Positions 44,346-56,480 are shown, counted from the stretch's first letter. The stretch is 64,000 nucleotides of DNA from Gonatopus flavifemur (GCA_018340375.1 JAFFJZ010000086.1:248001-312000); one strand, 5' to 3'. Notes: generated by a model not told the origin, from the letters alone. Made by a program: numbers and translations.

Positions 44346-44908
44346 ATAGAGTGACGGAGATACAAAGTTGCATTTTATTGAGGTTTGCTTCTCGTAATCT
44401 ATGGACAAGATTGAGATATTTTTTCCTGTGTTCCCAAAGAGTTTTAGCGTAAATAACGATGTCGTCTGGATACACAAATAGTTCTATTCCTGTCAGCCCG
44501 GTTGAAATGATATCCATCAAATGTTGAAATGTTGCAGGAGCGTTTCTCAAACCGGAAGGCATTCTTAAAAATTCGTGGGGACCGTGTGGTGTGGAAAAGA
44601 CCGTTTTATGTCCATCTGATTCGCTCATTTTTATTTGATGAAATCCTGATGCCAAATCGAGAGTACTAAAATATTTGGCTCCTTCCAATTGGTTCAATAT
44701 TTCAGTTATATTCGGTAAAGGGTACGCGTTTCCTATCGTTTTTTCATTTGAAGTTCGGAAATCTAATACCATACGCCATCTTTTGTTGCCTTGGGAATAT
44801 GCGTTTTTAGGGACTATCCATACTGGCGTGTTATAAGGTGATGGCGAAAGCTGAATTATTCCATCATTTAATGAATCATCTACTTGTTTCATTATCTCAT
44901 TTTCCAAC
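44344..44908 (-). pseudogene. Gypsy-type reverse transcriptase, truncated
   Basis: Motifs in order: IIQLSPSPYNTPVWIVPK, RWRMVLDFRTSNEKTIGNAY, YPLPNITEILNQLEGAKYFS, TLDLASGFHQIKM, KTVFSTPHGPHEFLRMPSGL, NAPATFQHLMD, and the catalytic VYPDDIVIYAK (Y-x-D-D intact). It stops soon after, at LREANLNKMQ. A one-base shift at about 44900 separates it from the upstream frame (YRFPP then LLENEIMKQ). Ty3/gypsy RT of the 412/mdg1 style is my best guess. The remainder of pol is replaced by a fold-back repeat. Confidence 0.88.
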
Positions 44909-45820
44909 AAGGGGGAAATCTATATTGTTTGGTATGAATTGGAGTGTTATTCACAGTACTTATAGAATGCTGTAGAACATTAGTGCAAGTTAATTCATCA
45001 CCCGGTATGTGGAAAAGATCTAAGCTATCGCAAATTAAGAGTTTTACTTCTCCTGATTCTTCTTTGGTCAAATGATCCAATCTCAATAGTTCCAGTATCT
45101 TTTCTAATCTTTGGTCTTCTTGAATAGTGAATATTTTCTTTTTATGAATTTTCAATAAATTTCTCTCCTCTCTCCAAGGTTTTCTCTTGGAAATTTCTTC
45201 GATTTCTTGGTTTTGGATTGATTCTATTTCGCTCAGCCTCAATTCTGGTGGGGCTACTTGAACTTCTCCATCCGTAGAATTAACTATAAGGTGATAAATC
45301 TGGTTATTGTTATTTTTCACTACACAATTTCCCATATAAATTCCTTCATCTATCTTGAATTTTGAAATTAATCCTTCATTCAACGCACTTTCCTTCAAGT
45401 TCACGTGCATAATCAATCTTGTACGAGGAGGTATAGTATAGATTTTTGTTTCGATGAAAAATGGGATTTTTATATTGCCGATTTTGAAACAAATAATCTC
45501 CCAATTGAGTTCGGCTCTATGTTCAGCGAGGAATGAGGCTCCTACGATGCCGTCTTGCTCAATTGGAAAGTCGTTCGGTACAACATAAAATTTAGTGACA
45601 TTCCCTAGGAAATGTAGTATTATTTCCCCTAAAGTGGGTACTGTCTCCGATGAAATTCCTGATAAATATAGTATTTCTTTGGTGTTAATTTCAACCCTGT
45701 CTCCAATAGCACATTCTTTGATCAAGCATGGTCCAGGACCAGAATCTAGTAATGATACGGTAGGTTCAAAAATTTGGACGCGAATTGATGGTGAATGTTT
45801 TTCTAACGTTAGTTTAACAT
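44892..45820 (-). pseudogene. Gypsy-type protease and spacer
   Basis: The frame begins after a stop near 45820, with FEPTVSLLDSGPGPCLIKEC (D-S-G of an aspartic protease). Then follow DGIVGASFLAEHRAELNWE and IPPRTRLIMHVNLKE, and a spacer rich in E and L leading to RT with HTKQYRFPP. This layout, protease then DGIVGxDFL then PPRT, is that of insect gypsy-group elements. Continuous from 45725, with a stop and frame change just upstream. Confidence 0.75.
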
Positions 45821-45829
45821 TTTAGGTCC

Positions 45830-46620
45830 CAGGATTTCTTCTCCCTGTATCATACGGACTGGATTGGGTGTCGAGTTCCCAGCCTCCCTCGCGGGGAGGC
45901 TTCGAGAGTTTCCCGAAGTTTGAATATTTTGAAAGTTACTATTTCGATTTTGAGGACTCGAGCGATGATTTTGGTTTTGAAAATTTGAGTAGTTATTTTG
46001 ATTTTGAGCATTTGAGCGATAGTCGTTATTTTGAGTATTTCTGAAATCCGGATTGTTTGGTTGGAAACTGTTTCAAGTTCTCATCTGAAATTGTAATTTC
46101 CGACATACGTCTGCAGTGTGCCCTGAAATTTTGCAAAATTGGCATTGGGGTCCCCTTTAGGTCCGGATTTGAGGACACATGCCAGCGTGATGTCCGGTAT
46201 TTTGACAAATTTGACATTTTTGCATCATGGTGCATTTCATTGCAAGATGACCCACGTCACCGCAGTTGGAACATGGTCTCATGGCTCCACAATTTTCTGC
46301 TTCATGATTATTCATGTCGCAAAGTTGACATATTTGCATGACCTGAGTCATTTTTATGGGAGCATAAAATCTGCATTCATCGGCTCTGTGACCGATTCTT
46401 CTACATATTTGACAAACGTCTCTATAACGATTGAAAGGATTGATGTTGTCATTCTGATTAGAATTCCTACAATTCTTTGCTTCATGTCCAATTTTATTCA
46501 GATTTGACATCTAACGGGATTTTCGTTAATTTTATTCGCGTTATTTCTACAATCTTTTGCTGTGTGCCCGTTACGATCACAAATTTGATTAATTGTTTTA
46601 CAATATTTATTGCTTCTGGG
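45830..46620 (-). pseudogene. Gag nucleocapsid with multiple CCHC zinc knuckles
   Basis: On the minus strand at least five complete C-x2-C-x4-H-x4-C knuckles follow one another: CQICRRIGHRADEC, CQLCDMNNHEAENC, CSNCGDVGHLAMKC, CQICQNTGHHAGMC, CQFCKISGHTADVC (the last in a shifted frame at about 46080-46150). Ahead of them are CDRNGHTAKDC and a knuckle broken by a one-base deletion near 46500 (NKIGHEAKNC). Behind them a Q/N-rich linker (46070 to 45930). Most gag proteins of this group have one to three knuckles. The knuckles bind element RNA. Confidence 0.8.
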
Positions 46621-47672
46621 CCAGCTCTACTGAAACTTGAATTTTCTCTCATCAAGGTATAAATTCCACTATTCAATCCGAGAACAAATGCTTTCCAACA
46701 AACTTCTCCGAGTTCTGACTTCTTTGTTTCTGAAATTTCATTATCATTTTCAGCCTTGAATGCTTCGATAATTTGATTGCCTATCATTCTAGCTCGATTG
46801 GAATAATCTGCTAAATCTTCGTCCGGTTTTTGGCATAGTTTCGTAAGTTCACCGTATAAAGCTAAACTAGAATCATGAATTCCTTCCAGAAGTTTCAGAA
46901 GTTCATTCACATCAGTCAGTTTTCCGCTCCTGATTATTTGTTATGCGCCTTCACGTGAACGCGTTCTAATCAAATTTGTAAGGTCTAATTCAGCTTCGTC
47001 AGGGAGCATGTCTCTTGCGTCTAAACAAGCAGCAGCGAATCCTCTATAGCTACAATCCTTTTGGGAACCGGAAAAAATAGGAATCATTCCTACTACGTCA
47101 TGAACCTTCAATGCGTGTGCCATTTTGTTTGATGATTTCTGTCTTTGAGAGAATGTATGAATAAAACCACCTCCAAGTAATTCTCTACCCTCAGGTTTTT
47201 GCGACTCATCGCTTAGAAGTGAATTTTGTATCACCGTATTGTCCCTTTTTGAATTATTCGATAAAATAATATTTTTTGATGTATTATCTAATAGAGTTAT
47301 ATTTTCTCGTGAATCGCTCAATGAGCTAATGTTCTTCAATGGATTATCTGGTAATCTTATATTTTATTGTGAATTATTTGACAAGCTGGTGATTTTTGAT
47401 GATTTATCCGATGAGGTTGTATTCTCTTTCAAAACGTTTGTGATCGTTCCGTCTAATTCTGAGGAAGATTGGCTCGTGGATGAGGAGAATGATGGAGGTT
47501 TATTCGGTGTGTGGTGCAGTGATCCTCGCGATCTAAAGGGATCGTCAATCGAAGGAAAATCGAATTCGTCTTTGTTCGTTTTTTTGTTTGGTGTAGGATC
47601 CGCGGGAGGTTCAGTAGATTCCGTTTGATCTTTTGTTTTCTTTGTTTGACTACGAAGAGTGTATTTCGACAT
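46494..47672 (-). pseudogene. Gypsy-type gag, N-terminal and capsid parts
   Basis: The frame starts MSKYTLRSQTKKTKDQ at 47672 with a polar, S/T/N-rich N-terminus containing short repeated motifs (NNSQ, LSDSRENITLLDN, SNNSKRDN). After a stop near 47362 the frame is kept. A capsid-like part follows (GMIPIFSGSQKDCSYRGFAA), stops again at 46941 (TAA) and continues with LLEGIHDSSLALYGELTKLC, KPDEDLADYSNRARMIGNQI and FVLGLNSGIYTLM. It joins the zinc-knuckle region. The role is particle assembly. Two or more stops and shifts inactivate it. Confidence 0.75.
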
Positions 47673-47789
47673 TCATTTCAATTATTTGTTTATATAAATT
47701 TTCATTTCGTGAATATTTGATTTGAAGTTTGAATCATCTGAGTTTGTTTTCAATATGGGAGGGGGAAAGATTGTTCAGGAAACATATCG

Positions 47790-48680
47790 CGTGAATTTTA
47801 TTGGTCTCCCAATTTTCCGCAGAATGACCATCTGCGTTTTACTTTCTGCAGGGTTGAATTTGTACGTTTTGGTAAGAAATTGAGTATAGGATACGATAGT
47901 ACGCAGTTTTGATGAATTTTCAATTTTCCGCAGGATAGACCGTCTGCGTTTTATTTTCCGCAACTTGAATTTATGCGTTCGGTAAGGAATTTTATCAATA
48001 ACTTGTAGATTCGAATGATTTTTCAATTTTCAGCGAAAAGAAACTCTGCGTTTTATTTTCCGCAGGGTGAAACGTCCACGTTTTTCTTATCATTCCGAGA
48101 TTCCGCAAGGATAAAACATTTTCATACAAGAATTATGTTTTCTACAAGTCAGAACGTATGCGTTTATTTTTCCGCAGGGTGAAACATCTGCAGTTAGTTT
48201 CCCATTAATTTTCTTAGGGTAATTGTCTGTTTTTTTCATTTCTATTAGTTTCCGTAAGATGAACATTCGCGTTTCGGTTTTCAATAATTTCCGCAGGATA
48301 AACTTCTGCGTTTTGTTTTCTATCAATTTCCGAAAGAGGAATGTGTGCGTTCTTGTCATATTAATTTCCGTAAGGTGAATGTTTGCGTTTGATTTCTTAA
48401 TAATTTCCGCAGGATAAACATCTGCGTTTCAGTTTTCTCCAATTTTTGTAGGGTAAAAGTTTGCGTTTCCGTTTCCATTTAAAATGAGAATATGTTAATT
48501 GGTTAATTTCGTTTTCGAAAGGAAACTTTAGTTGTTTGAAATGACCCTTTGAAAATTTTGAGTTGCGATTTTTTCATTAATTGCATTTGTTAATGTAATT
48601 ATTTGTTGTTTGTTTTTTATTCATTCACCGCAGGATAAAACGTCTACGTTCTTTTTATTTCAATTTTCCGCAAGATAGGA
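47790..48680 (-). repeat. Degenerate tandem repeat in the gypsy leader
   Basis: A unit resembling ttttccgcaggataaac followed by tctgcgtttt recurs at least ten times, with spacing of roughly 50-85 bp (for example near 47815, 47930, 48060, 48175, 48290, 48405, 48630). Minus-strand frames through it repeat FILRKL-type peptides. It lies upstream of gag where the LTR and leader should be. Confidence 0.75.
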
Positions 48681-49180
48681 ACAATTATGTTATCCAACCT
48701 GAATTGTGTTGGTTATTTAATAATCAAATGATATTTTCTGCTTCATTCAATACCATTCCGTCTCCTTCAATCAAAAGATCAACAGGTCATTCACAAAGAG
48801 AAATAGATGTGAAAGACAGGGAAAGAACTATCTTAAACATGGACCTATAGGGTGAGAGCAACAAAACCAAAAAAAGGTTGTATTCCACCCATAAAAACAC
48901 CTCAATATCTCCATCTTTCTCAATAGTATATTTTCTAGTGATTTTCTCTCTTTCTCTCTCTTCTTACGCTCGAACACACGCCGTGATCGATCAAGGAGGT
49001 GTGCTCAATACTATAATTCAGCCCTTAGATCGAAACAGTATGGCTGCCTCCGTAGTTTGACATGTTTATAAACAAAGTGAAGATACTATATAAATATAAA
49101 GTGAATTCAAAGTGAATGAAGAATATGTGAATATAAAATGAAAGTGTCGTGAAAATAAAAATGATAATTACACCGTCTAG
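48681..49180. other. Unassigned stretch
   Basis: No gene recognised. A short plus frame (48878-49060) starts with a hydrophobic stretch (FSIVYFLVIFSLSLSSYA) that looks like a signal peptide, but it has no other support. Confidence 0.35.
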
Positions 49181-49314
49181 CCCCGGGTACTCATGCTAGC
49201 GACTGTCGCGCGCGACATCATCAGGAGGAAAAGGAGGAAAGATGTTCCCAACTCGGATCTCTTTTTTCTTCTAATAATGTCGCGCGCGACAGTCGCTAGC
49301 ATGAGTACCCGGGG
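49181..49314. repeat. Perfect 38-bp GC-rich inverted repeat
   Basis: 49181-49218 (starting CCCCGGGTACTCATGCTAGC) is the exact inverse of 49277-49314, with a 58-bp spacer. It includes tgtcgcgcgcgaca, itself palindromic, and stands out from the AT-rich surroundings. It could be a small MITE; flanks are ctag and taag, not a clear duplication. Confidence 0.85.
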
Positions 49315-49412
49315 TAAGAATGGTGAATGTGTGTGACTTTTTATACAAGTGAAATAATGAATATTTATTTATTTATTTATTTATTTATCAAGTATCTACG
49401 GGCCTGAACCCA

Positions 49413-52355
49413 CTACAAAATTTGTAACAAACAAGATTTGCCAAAACAATAATTAAAAAAACGATATATACTCTCATATACTAAATTAATATTAGATTCT
49501 CTTTTCAATGAACTGATACTAATATTAAAAATATCTAACCAAGCCCTGTTATTGTTGAACAATTTACACAAACGGTGCACAGGAGACCTAATTTCCATGT
49601 AACTACTAACTAAAGATGCATCTAACCTGAAGCAATTATTACGCAAAGCTCTACTAGGCACCAAAAAATAAAAGAAAGACAATAACCGACCACAATCGAA
49701 ATGCCCATTCAAAACTTTATAAAGAAAAACTAAATCATTTTTGCTCCTTGCGAATGCCAAATTCGATATCATCAGTCTATTCATGATAGAAGAATAGTCA
49801 TGGTCCGTATAATGCATGGGTTGGCCAACTCTATAAGCTACAAATCTAAAAAATAAGTGGTTGATTCTCTCCAGCCGAGTGTAATTATAATCCCATGCAG
49901 GATACCAGATCATGACACCACAACTCAAAATGGGATAAACCAAGGAATAATAAAGAGTCCTAAAGGACTGAATATTCTTAAATCCCCTAGAATGACGCTT
50001 AATATAATTGACTCTTCTAGTAGCAGTAGTAATTACATAATCGATATGATGTCTGAAACTAAGCCGGTCATCAAAGTAAACCCCAAGATCTTCAACTACC
50101 ATTACAGACTTAACAGGATGCCCACTAATATAATAAGTAAAAGCCGGATATGCGGTTTTACCAAAAGTGATCCTCTGACATTTGTCAGCATTTAACTTTA
50201 GGCCGTTAGCCTTAACCCAAACAATCAGTCTTTTCATATCATCAGCTAAGATTCTAAAATCATCAACATTCCGCAAAACTCTATGAATCTTAATATCATC
50301 GGCAAAAAGCAAAAATTTACAAAATTTAATAACGTATATTATATCATTGATAAAGATTAAAAACAGTAACGGTCCCAGGTGCGAGCCCTGACCTACCCCT
50401 GACGTCACATTGATGTCAAAGGATACAAAGTCTTGCACCTTAACTCTCTGCTTCCTCCCACTAAGATACGATTCAAACCACTTATAGAAATCTCCTATAA
50501 TACCATACTGCGAGAGTTTGAACAGTAATAAACTGATATTTACAGTGTCGAATGCTTTGGACAAATCCATATAAATAGCATCGACAGCGAACCCCTCATT
50601 CATAGCATTCGCTAGATCTTGGAGATAAATAAACAAATTAGTATCAATCGATCTACCCGATACAAAACCGTGTTGTTGAGGAATGATATATCTCCTGAAA
50701 TATGGAAATAGTTTACTGTACATAATACTGTCAAACAGTTTTGCAAAAACACAAAACTTATTTATCGGTCTGTAATTGTTAATATCAGACATATCTCCAC
50801 TTTTGTGTAATGGGGAAATATAACTAATCTTCCACACATCCGGAAAGATACCACTCCTCAATGATAAATTGAAGAGATGTTTTAAAATAGGAACAAAAGA
50901 TCCCTTACAATTCTCAACAATGTAAGGACTAATATTGTCAGGGCCAGCAGTTGCAGTAACGTTCATTTTGTCAATCGCTGTTAAAATATCAGAATCAGTT
51001 ACAGTACAATTCCCAAACGCATCGTTGACAGGTACATGTAATGGATAATTCGGTACATCAACCTCAGAGTAAACACCACCAAATTTCATCGCAAACATAT
51101 TTACAATATCACTTCCACCGTTTACTTCAACCCCATTGAGATGAAAAACAGATGGCATAGAATTCACACCATAGAAAGAATTTATGAATTTAAAGAAAGA
51201 GCGCTGATCATTATCAGAAAGTGATGATTCTGCATTACGTATCCAGACACCTTGATCACGTTTCATCAACGATATACTACGGGATCTGTATGACTTAAAT
51301 AATTCATGAGCCTCATTAGAGAGAGATTGCTTATATGATTTGTGATATTTCTTCTTTAAAACTATACAATCTTTCAACTCCTTCGAAAACCACTTTGGAA
51401 AGTTATTCCTGTTAATATAAACACGCGGTATAAACTTACTAACTAAACTATCAATGTAACAGTTAAATCTATTCACTGCTGCATTTATATCTTCATGATC
51501 ATCAGAAAAAAATGCATCAACATCGATTGCACTTATAATATCATTCATATTCGAGTAATCTGCGTTCTCAAAATCACAGAAGTGGGTGGGTGACTCCAAC
51601 TCCCCGCCACCGCTACACGAAAATGTTAAATCAAAAGGCTCGTGATAAACATCAGGATTAAAAAAGTATAAATCAGATAATTCCAAATATAAACCTGAGA
51701 CATTAGAAAAAACTAAATCAAGTATATTACCTGCTTTATTGGTTGAAGAATTTAATTGTTTCACCTTGTATACATCACAAAAACCAGATAGCAACGAAAC
51801 AGTGTCAGAAATATCTACAGAAGCATGGTACCCCTCAGCATAAGAATATTCATCGTTGTCCGTCCAACGATATCCGGGTAAATTGAAGTCACCCAAGATT
51901 ACAAATTTATTAACCTGATCCAAAAGAGCAGTATTACCCAGTGCTTCTTGAACGTTTAATACAAAATCCTAATAGTCATCCTTAGGAGTATGTGGTGGGA
52001 AATAAACCAAACAAAAAACAACAACTGTGTTCCCAAACACCACATCAACCAAAACATACTCTATCGAATTGCATTTAAGAAATCGCTGCTTGGATACAAA
52101 TTTACTTTTTATCGCTAGTATCACTCCCCCACCCGAAGCTTTCCGACTAGTAAGTATTGATCTGTCACATCGAAACACATTATAATCCACTAAGCCTAAT
52201 TCACCGGCAGAAATTTCATCGTCTAACCATGTTTCAGTAAGTGCGATGATATCAAAATGATTAAGTAGATGAAACTGAGCACGGAAATCCATCAGTCTTC
52301 CACGTAGACTTCGCACATTTTGGTAAAGGAGTTTTGTCGTGAATCCAGGTCTCAC
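49413..52355 (-). pseudogene. LINE ORF2, endonuclease-RT, one stop codon
   Basis: An endonuclease domain from TKLLYQNVRSLRGRLMDF through ALTETWLDDE and GGGVILAIKSKF reaches a single TAG at 51969-51971. The same frame then continues for 836 codons: VILGDFNLPGYRW, NILDLVFSNV, and the RT motifs GPDNISPYIVENC, WKISYISPLHKSGDMSDINN, QQHGFVSGRSIDTN, YMDLSKAFDTVN, TSGVGQGSHLGPLLF and LLFADDIKIHR (catalytic FADD). Then comes a C-terminal region ending at 49413. Only the TAG separates it from a full-length protein of about 980 residues. This is the best preserved non-LTR ORF2 in the window. Confidence 0.88.
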
Positions 52356-52359
52356 TAGT

Positions 52360-52490
52360 TTTTCTGTAAACTCCCAGATATGTAGGGAATACCATTTTTA
52401 TATTTCACCAGTATATCCTTCTCACCACTATTCCTCCTACGATGAAACTCATCAAATCCTTGCTTCCGTTGAAGCTGTTGCCTTTTCTTG
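52360..52490 (-). pseudogene. LINE ORF1, C-terminal end only
   Basis: The frame KKRQQLQRKQGFDEFHRRRN, then EKDILVKYKNGIPYISGS, ends at TAG 52354-52356 at the start of ORF2. YKNGIPYI corresponds to YFNGIPRI in the intact ORF1 at 28799-29617. Everything upstream is lost by 5' truncation. Confidence 0.7.
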
Positions 52491-53880
52491 GAATATGTTA
52501 GAATAGACAAGAATAGAATTTTTTCAAAATGAATTCTATGACTTCAAAAATCGAATTCAAATTCTTCAATCTCAATTCTTTTCTATTCTTTTCAATTCAA
52601 GATTTTTTGCTGGGAATTCTTTGAATGATTTCAGTTCCACGGGGACCTTACATTCCCACTTAGAGATGTTCTATGACTCTCTTTCTCCATTCTCATACCT
52701 TGATATTTCCATTGATATGAAGAATTATAGCACCTTCTCACCGAACAGATCATGAATGTATTTTCAAAAATGAGTCAAAGAAATGAAAATATATTCCAAA
52801 GAGCACACGAAGTTCTCTGAATGTTTTAAAAACATAGCCTAGGTGCTGCGAGTCTCAACCTCCAAAAGCACATATTTTTACAGCATTTTCACTTTTAATG
52901 CAGCAAAACACGTTCCGAAAACGTTCTTTTCATATACTACAGGACGTTCTCGTAATATTTTTCTAACGTACTTTCATGAAAACTAACTTTTTTTATAAGG
53001 AGTCGGAAGTGAAGTCGGAGTCGATGAAATAACATTCGACTCCGACTCCCCTTTCGACTCCATCCATCATTCCACGACTCCTCGACTCCGACTCCCGACT
53101 CCGACTCCACAGCCCTGATTGAAACTTTTCATCGTCCTCAACCGGGCCTTTGTGTTATTTGGTAGTTGGAGACGAAAAAACCATGAATAACTATGAAACC
53201 GTGAATTTGATTGCTGATTCATATTTCATTCCTAGACATCCTGAATCCATGGGTCTATATCCCACAGGCATGAAATTCTCAAAATTTTCCATCCACCTGA
53301 CCCAGCAATGAAATGAAATGAAATGAAACGATGAAGTGAAATGAAATGATGGTATTTACCCAGGTAGAAAAAAAAATACTCTTAGAGAAGTTTGCCCTGT
53401 TAATTCCCCCAAATTTGTGAAATTTTCATATATTTTCCCATGTTTTGAGGAAAACATAAGGAAAAATCCGAGGAAATTTTGTAAGAACAGGAAAAACTTC
53501 CTTAAGGGTATCTTTTACATTTCTGAAAGTGTTCTCAAGATGGCTCAAGATTTACCCTGGCATTGTCTAAAAGTTATCTGCAAGGCATTTTTTAGAAGTC
53601 TTATGCAATATTATTCCACTTCTCAAAGATGTCTGAATGGATAGCTCTGAGAATCAGTATTCAAGACATACTTCAGAAGTCGTACGTAAGGAATCTTTCA
53701 CAGTTCTTTCTTCAGATGTCAAAGGTATTCAAGATGAAACAATATTTTTATTGAACTAAAGTACTGTATTCTGAGATACTTCTCCAACAAGTACTTGATT
53801 AATGCGACAGATCAGATAATTATTCAACACAGACAGTAATTCAGTTCCTCGTGGAAAATTATTCAAAAATAATAGTACAT
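52491..53880. other. Non-coding stretch with simple repeats
   Basis: Contains a GACTCC/GGAGTC-rich inverted patch (about 52998-53112, for example cgactccgactcc) and a GAAAT-type microsatellite (about 53306-53350). No gene recognised. Confidence 0.55.
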
Positions 53881-54570
53881 GAATAAAACAATGTTCAACA
53901 GCTCTATTCTTTTTTCACAGCATGACAAAGGTACAAAGTTATTGGATTTTATGAAAGAATGGATTATCAGCCCCACTTTTGTACACCTTTGATGATTTTT
54001 CAAACGATCATCAAGTCACATGGAATGATAGTATTTTCTCAAACAACAATCTGTATAAAGTGGAATAACCAGCCACTTTGTTGAAATAAATGCTTTGCGG
54101 ATAAGAAGTAGGTATCCACAAAACTTGAGTCGATAAAGAAATTGACTTATATATTGGGAGCGCAGTGAGTTTTCTTTATTCTGACTACCATGAACCATTG
54201 GCACGATAGATACTTATCAGAGATATTGATTGTCAAAAATTACTTGAATATAACTTCATTGAACTATACATGTATTTATAAATATTTAGATATAAACAAA
54301 TTATTCAGTCAATTTGTAAAAATGAAAATCAATTGAATATTCCTCATGTCGCGTGTAATTTATGGTAATGAAGGGAATTCCCTGTCCTTGTAATTTGACA
54401 GATGATTTTTTATTGCTAAAACCCTTAGGCTCCATTTATAATGACATATATGTATTGTTCAATCAATTGATGTAGAAATACTCTTTGGAAGCAAATCACA
54501 GTTAAGTATCCATCGTGCCAGTAGTTCCTTCTCATCAGAGTAAGAAAACTCACTGCGCTTCCAATATATG
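53880..54570. repeat. Fold-back element, second copy of the 43311-type family
   Basis: 54046-54215 (ggaataaccagccac, then tccacaaaacttgagtc and gataaagaaattgac, ending gggagcgcagtgag) matches 43433-43572. The inverse arm is near 54510-54565 (catcgtgccagtagttcc, ctcactgcgcttcc). The plus-strand start (caatgttcaacagctctattc) matches the other arm type at 44320. Confidence 0.65.
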
Positions 54571-56182
54571 TGTAAGATAATATCTTTAACGATTCAAGTC
54601 ATACTTATTCATAGACAATTTATTCCAACAAACTTACAGTTCATTTCATATTATGCACATTGTTTGAGTGAGGAAGTCATTTCACGTCACTTATCGAAAA
54701 ACACTCCACTTCACTTCAAGTGATTAGGGTAACTTGATCAGAAGCTCACATATATAAGTGAGCAAAATGATAATGAATGCCAATGATACACGAACTTCAC
54801 TTTGAAGCATCAAAAAAAACCGTGACTCCTCTTTTCTTTGATTAATCTAAATGAAATAGATCTATGTGACTCTAACATACCATAAACATGATTTCACAAA
54901 AGTCTCCTTCAGGAATTGATTTTGATGAAAAACAGGGACACTTGAAGAATCATGATGATACATTCATAACTTGTGATATTTTCTAGTTCACTTCTTACAC
55001 ATAACATAATGTGAATAATTTTTCAGTGGAAAGCACAAAATAATGAATTTAAACCAAAATATAATCTTATCACAAAAATCATATTAATTTCATGTTTTAT
55101 TAGATACAAAACAAAAACAGATTCCAAAAGGAGGGTTATTTCTTTGAGTTATGTTTATTGAAATCACTTTTTTGAGCACTGTCAATTTTATCACTTATCT
55201 TTTACGGAAATGAATTTTGACAATTTTTCAGCGCGATGATTCCGATATGTAAAAGTACGAAGAATGTGTAGTTTAAATGTAGCGGGTCAACTTTCATGGT
55301 ACAACCGCCAGGGGACTGGTGGAACTGTTTACTAGCAAATGGGTTCATCAAATAAGCTCTGAATTTCAAAGTACGTATTAGCTACGTTGGCAACGTATAG
55401 GTTTCGATAGGTTAGGTAGGTAGGGTAGAGTAGGTTCGGTTCCCCGTTTAGGTTAAAAACTTTTCACCATTGCCAACAAAGTTATTCCAGACAACAATGA
55501 TTAATCTTGTGTTGTCATTGCCTTCCTCCCTGGTTGAAAAAAACGATTGATTCCGACCAAATACTATTGATCAATCGACTAATCGGAATGGATCAGAACA
55601 TTGTGCAGTCGAAATGCTGATTGAATCCAATCGGATCACTGCCATGGGCGGTCTTATTTATGAATAGGAAAAGAAGCGAGTATGACTGATGGATTGAATA
55701 GGCTCCAATGTGCATAAGAACGATAAGCTTCGATTACACTGAAATGCAATCGATTCAGGCATTTGAGAATCTTATTCAATAAGATTGTATCAGCATTTTG
55801 GCAGTTGGGTATCATGTACTGAATCCGGGTGATAACGAATGAACTTAATGAGAATGAATCCGCGTTGGCACATGGGTTTGGGTTTCATGGTCGGTGATAT
55901 TAATATCGTCATCTCAATAGAATTCGTTAAGTATCCTGCCGATTCATTGAGGAGTTCCAATGAGCGAGTGGCCGGTTAATTTAGACCAAATTGAATTAGA
56001 ATCGATGAGCGGATTCACAGGGCAACGCAGGGCCTCTCAATCGGATCCTACAGGTTTTTTCATGATTCAGATCGGGATTAACAAACAAGATCCCACAAAC
56101 TTTTTGCTGCGATTTGAATGGGTTCAATGAGGCATTCAATGATTCGATGAATGAGACTCCATCTGAATTTGAATGGTAAAAT
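54571..56182. other. Unassigned AT-rich stretch
   Basis: No gene recognised. From about 55530 short strings like ccctggttgaaaaa and gattgaatccaatcgg anticipate the tandem repeat that follows. Confidence 0.4.
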
Positions 56183-56480
56183 CCCTGGTTAAACAATCCG
56201 ATTGAATCCGATAAAAAAAAATCTTATCGGAATGAATTGAGTTTCTGCATGGGAAATTTCCTATTGATACCAATAAGGTAATTTTTAATTGGATTTAATC
56301 GGTCTTTCCCCTGGTTAGAAAATCCGATAAAAAAACATTTCATCGGAATGGATTGAGTTTCTGCATCGGAAATTTCCCATTGATACCAATAAAATAATTT
56401 TTGACTGGATTTGATCGGCATTTTCCCTGGTGAAAAAATCCGATTAAATCCGATGAAAAAAACTTATCGGAATGAATTGA
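56183..56480 (+). repeat. Tandem repeat, 117-125-bp unit
   Basis: ccctggt starts at 56183, 56308 and 56425. The unit includes aatccgattgaatccgat, then atcggaatgaattgagttt, ctgcatcggaaatttcc and gataccaataa. About two and a third copies. Confidence 0.8.

Larger units (their letters stand above)
44344..47672 (-). mobile_element. Ty3/gypsy-type retrotransposon, 3'-truncated
   Basis: Minus strand: gag with many zinc knuckles, then a protease-spacer region and the first two-thirds of RT. Downstream RNase H, integrase and 3' LTR are lacking; coding ends abruptly at 44344 where the fold-back repeat begins. No LTR was recognised at the 5' side, where a long degenerate repeat lies. Frameshifts and stops separate the parts. 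Confidence 0.8.
49357..52490 (-). mobile_element. Second CR1/Jockey-type LINE, 5'-truncated in ORF1
   Basis: Read on the minus strand the element contains the last 45 or so codons of ORF1 (52360-52490), a nearly open ORF2 (49413-52355) and a tail of ATAAA repeats at 49357-49389. It shares its tail type and general layout with the LINE at 28353, but the proteins are clearly different families. Target duplications were not resolved. Confidence 0.85.

Noticed and set aside
48878..49060. Small ORF with a signal-peptide-like start
   Set aside because: Hydrophobic low-complexity stretch only; no conserved partner or second feature.
55400..55450. Telomere-like TTAGG sequence (aggttaggtaggtaggg)
   Set aside because: Only a few irregular copies, no array.
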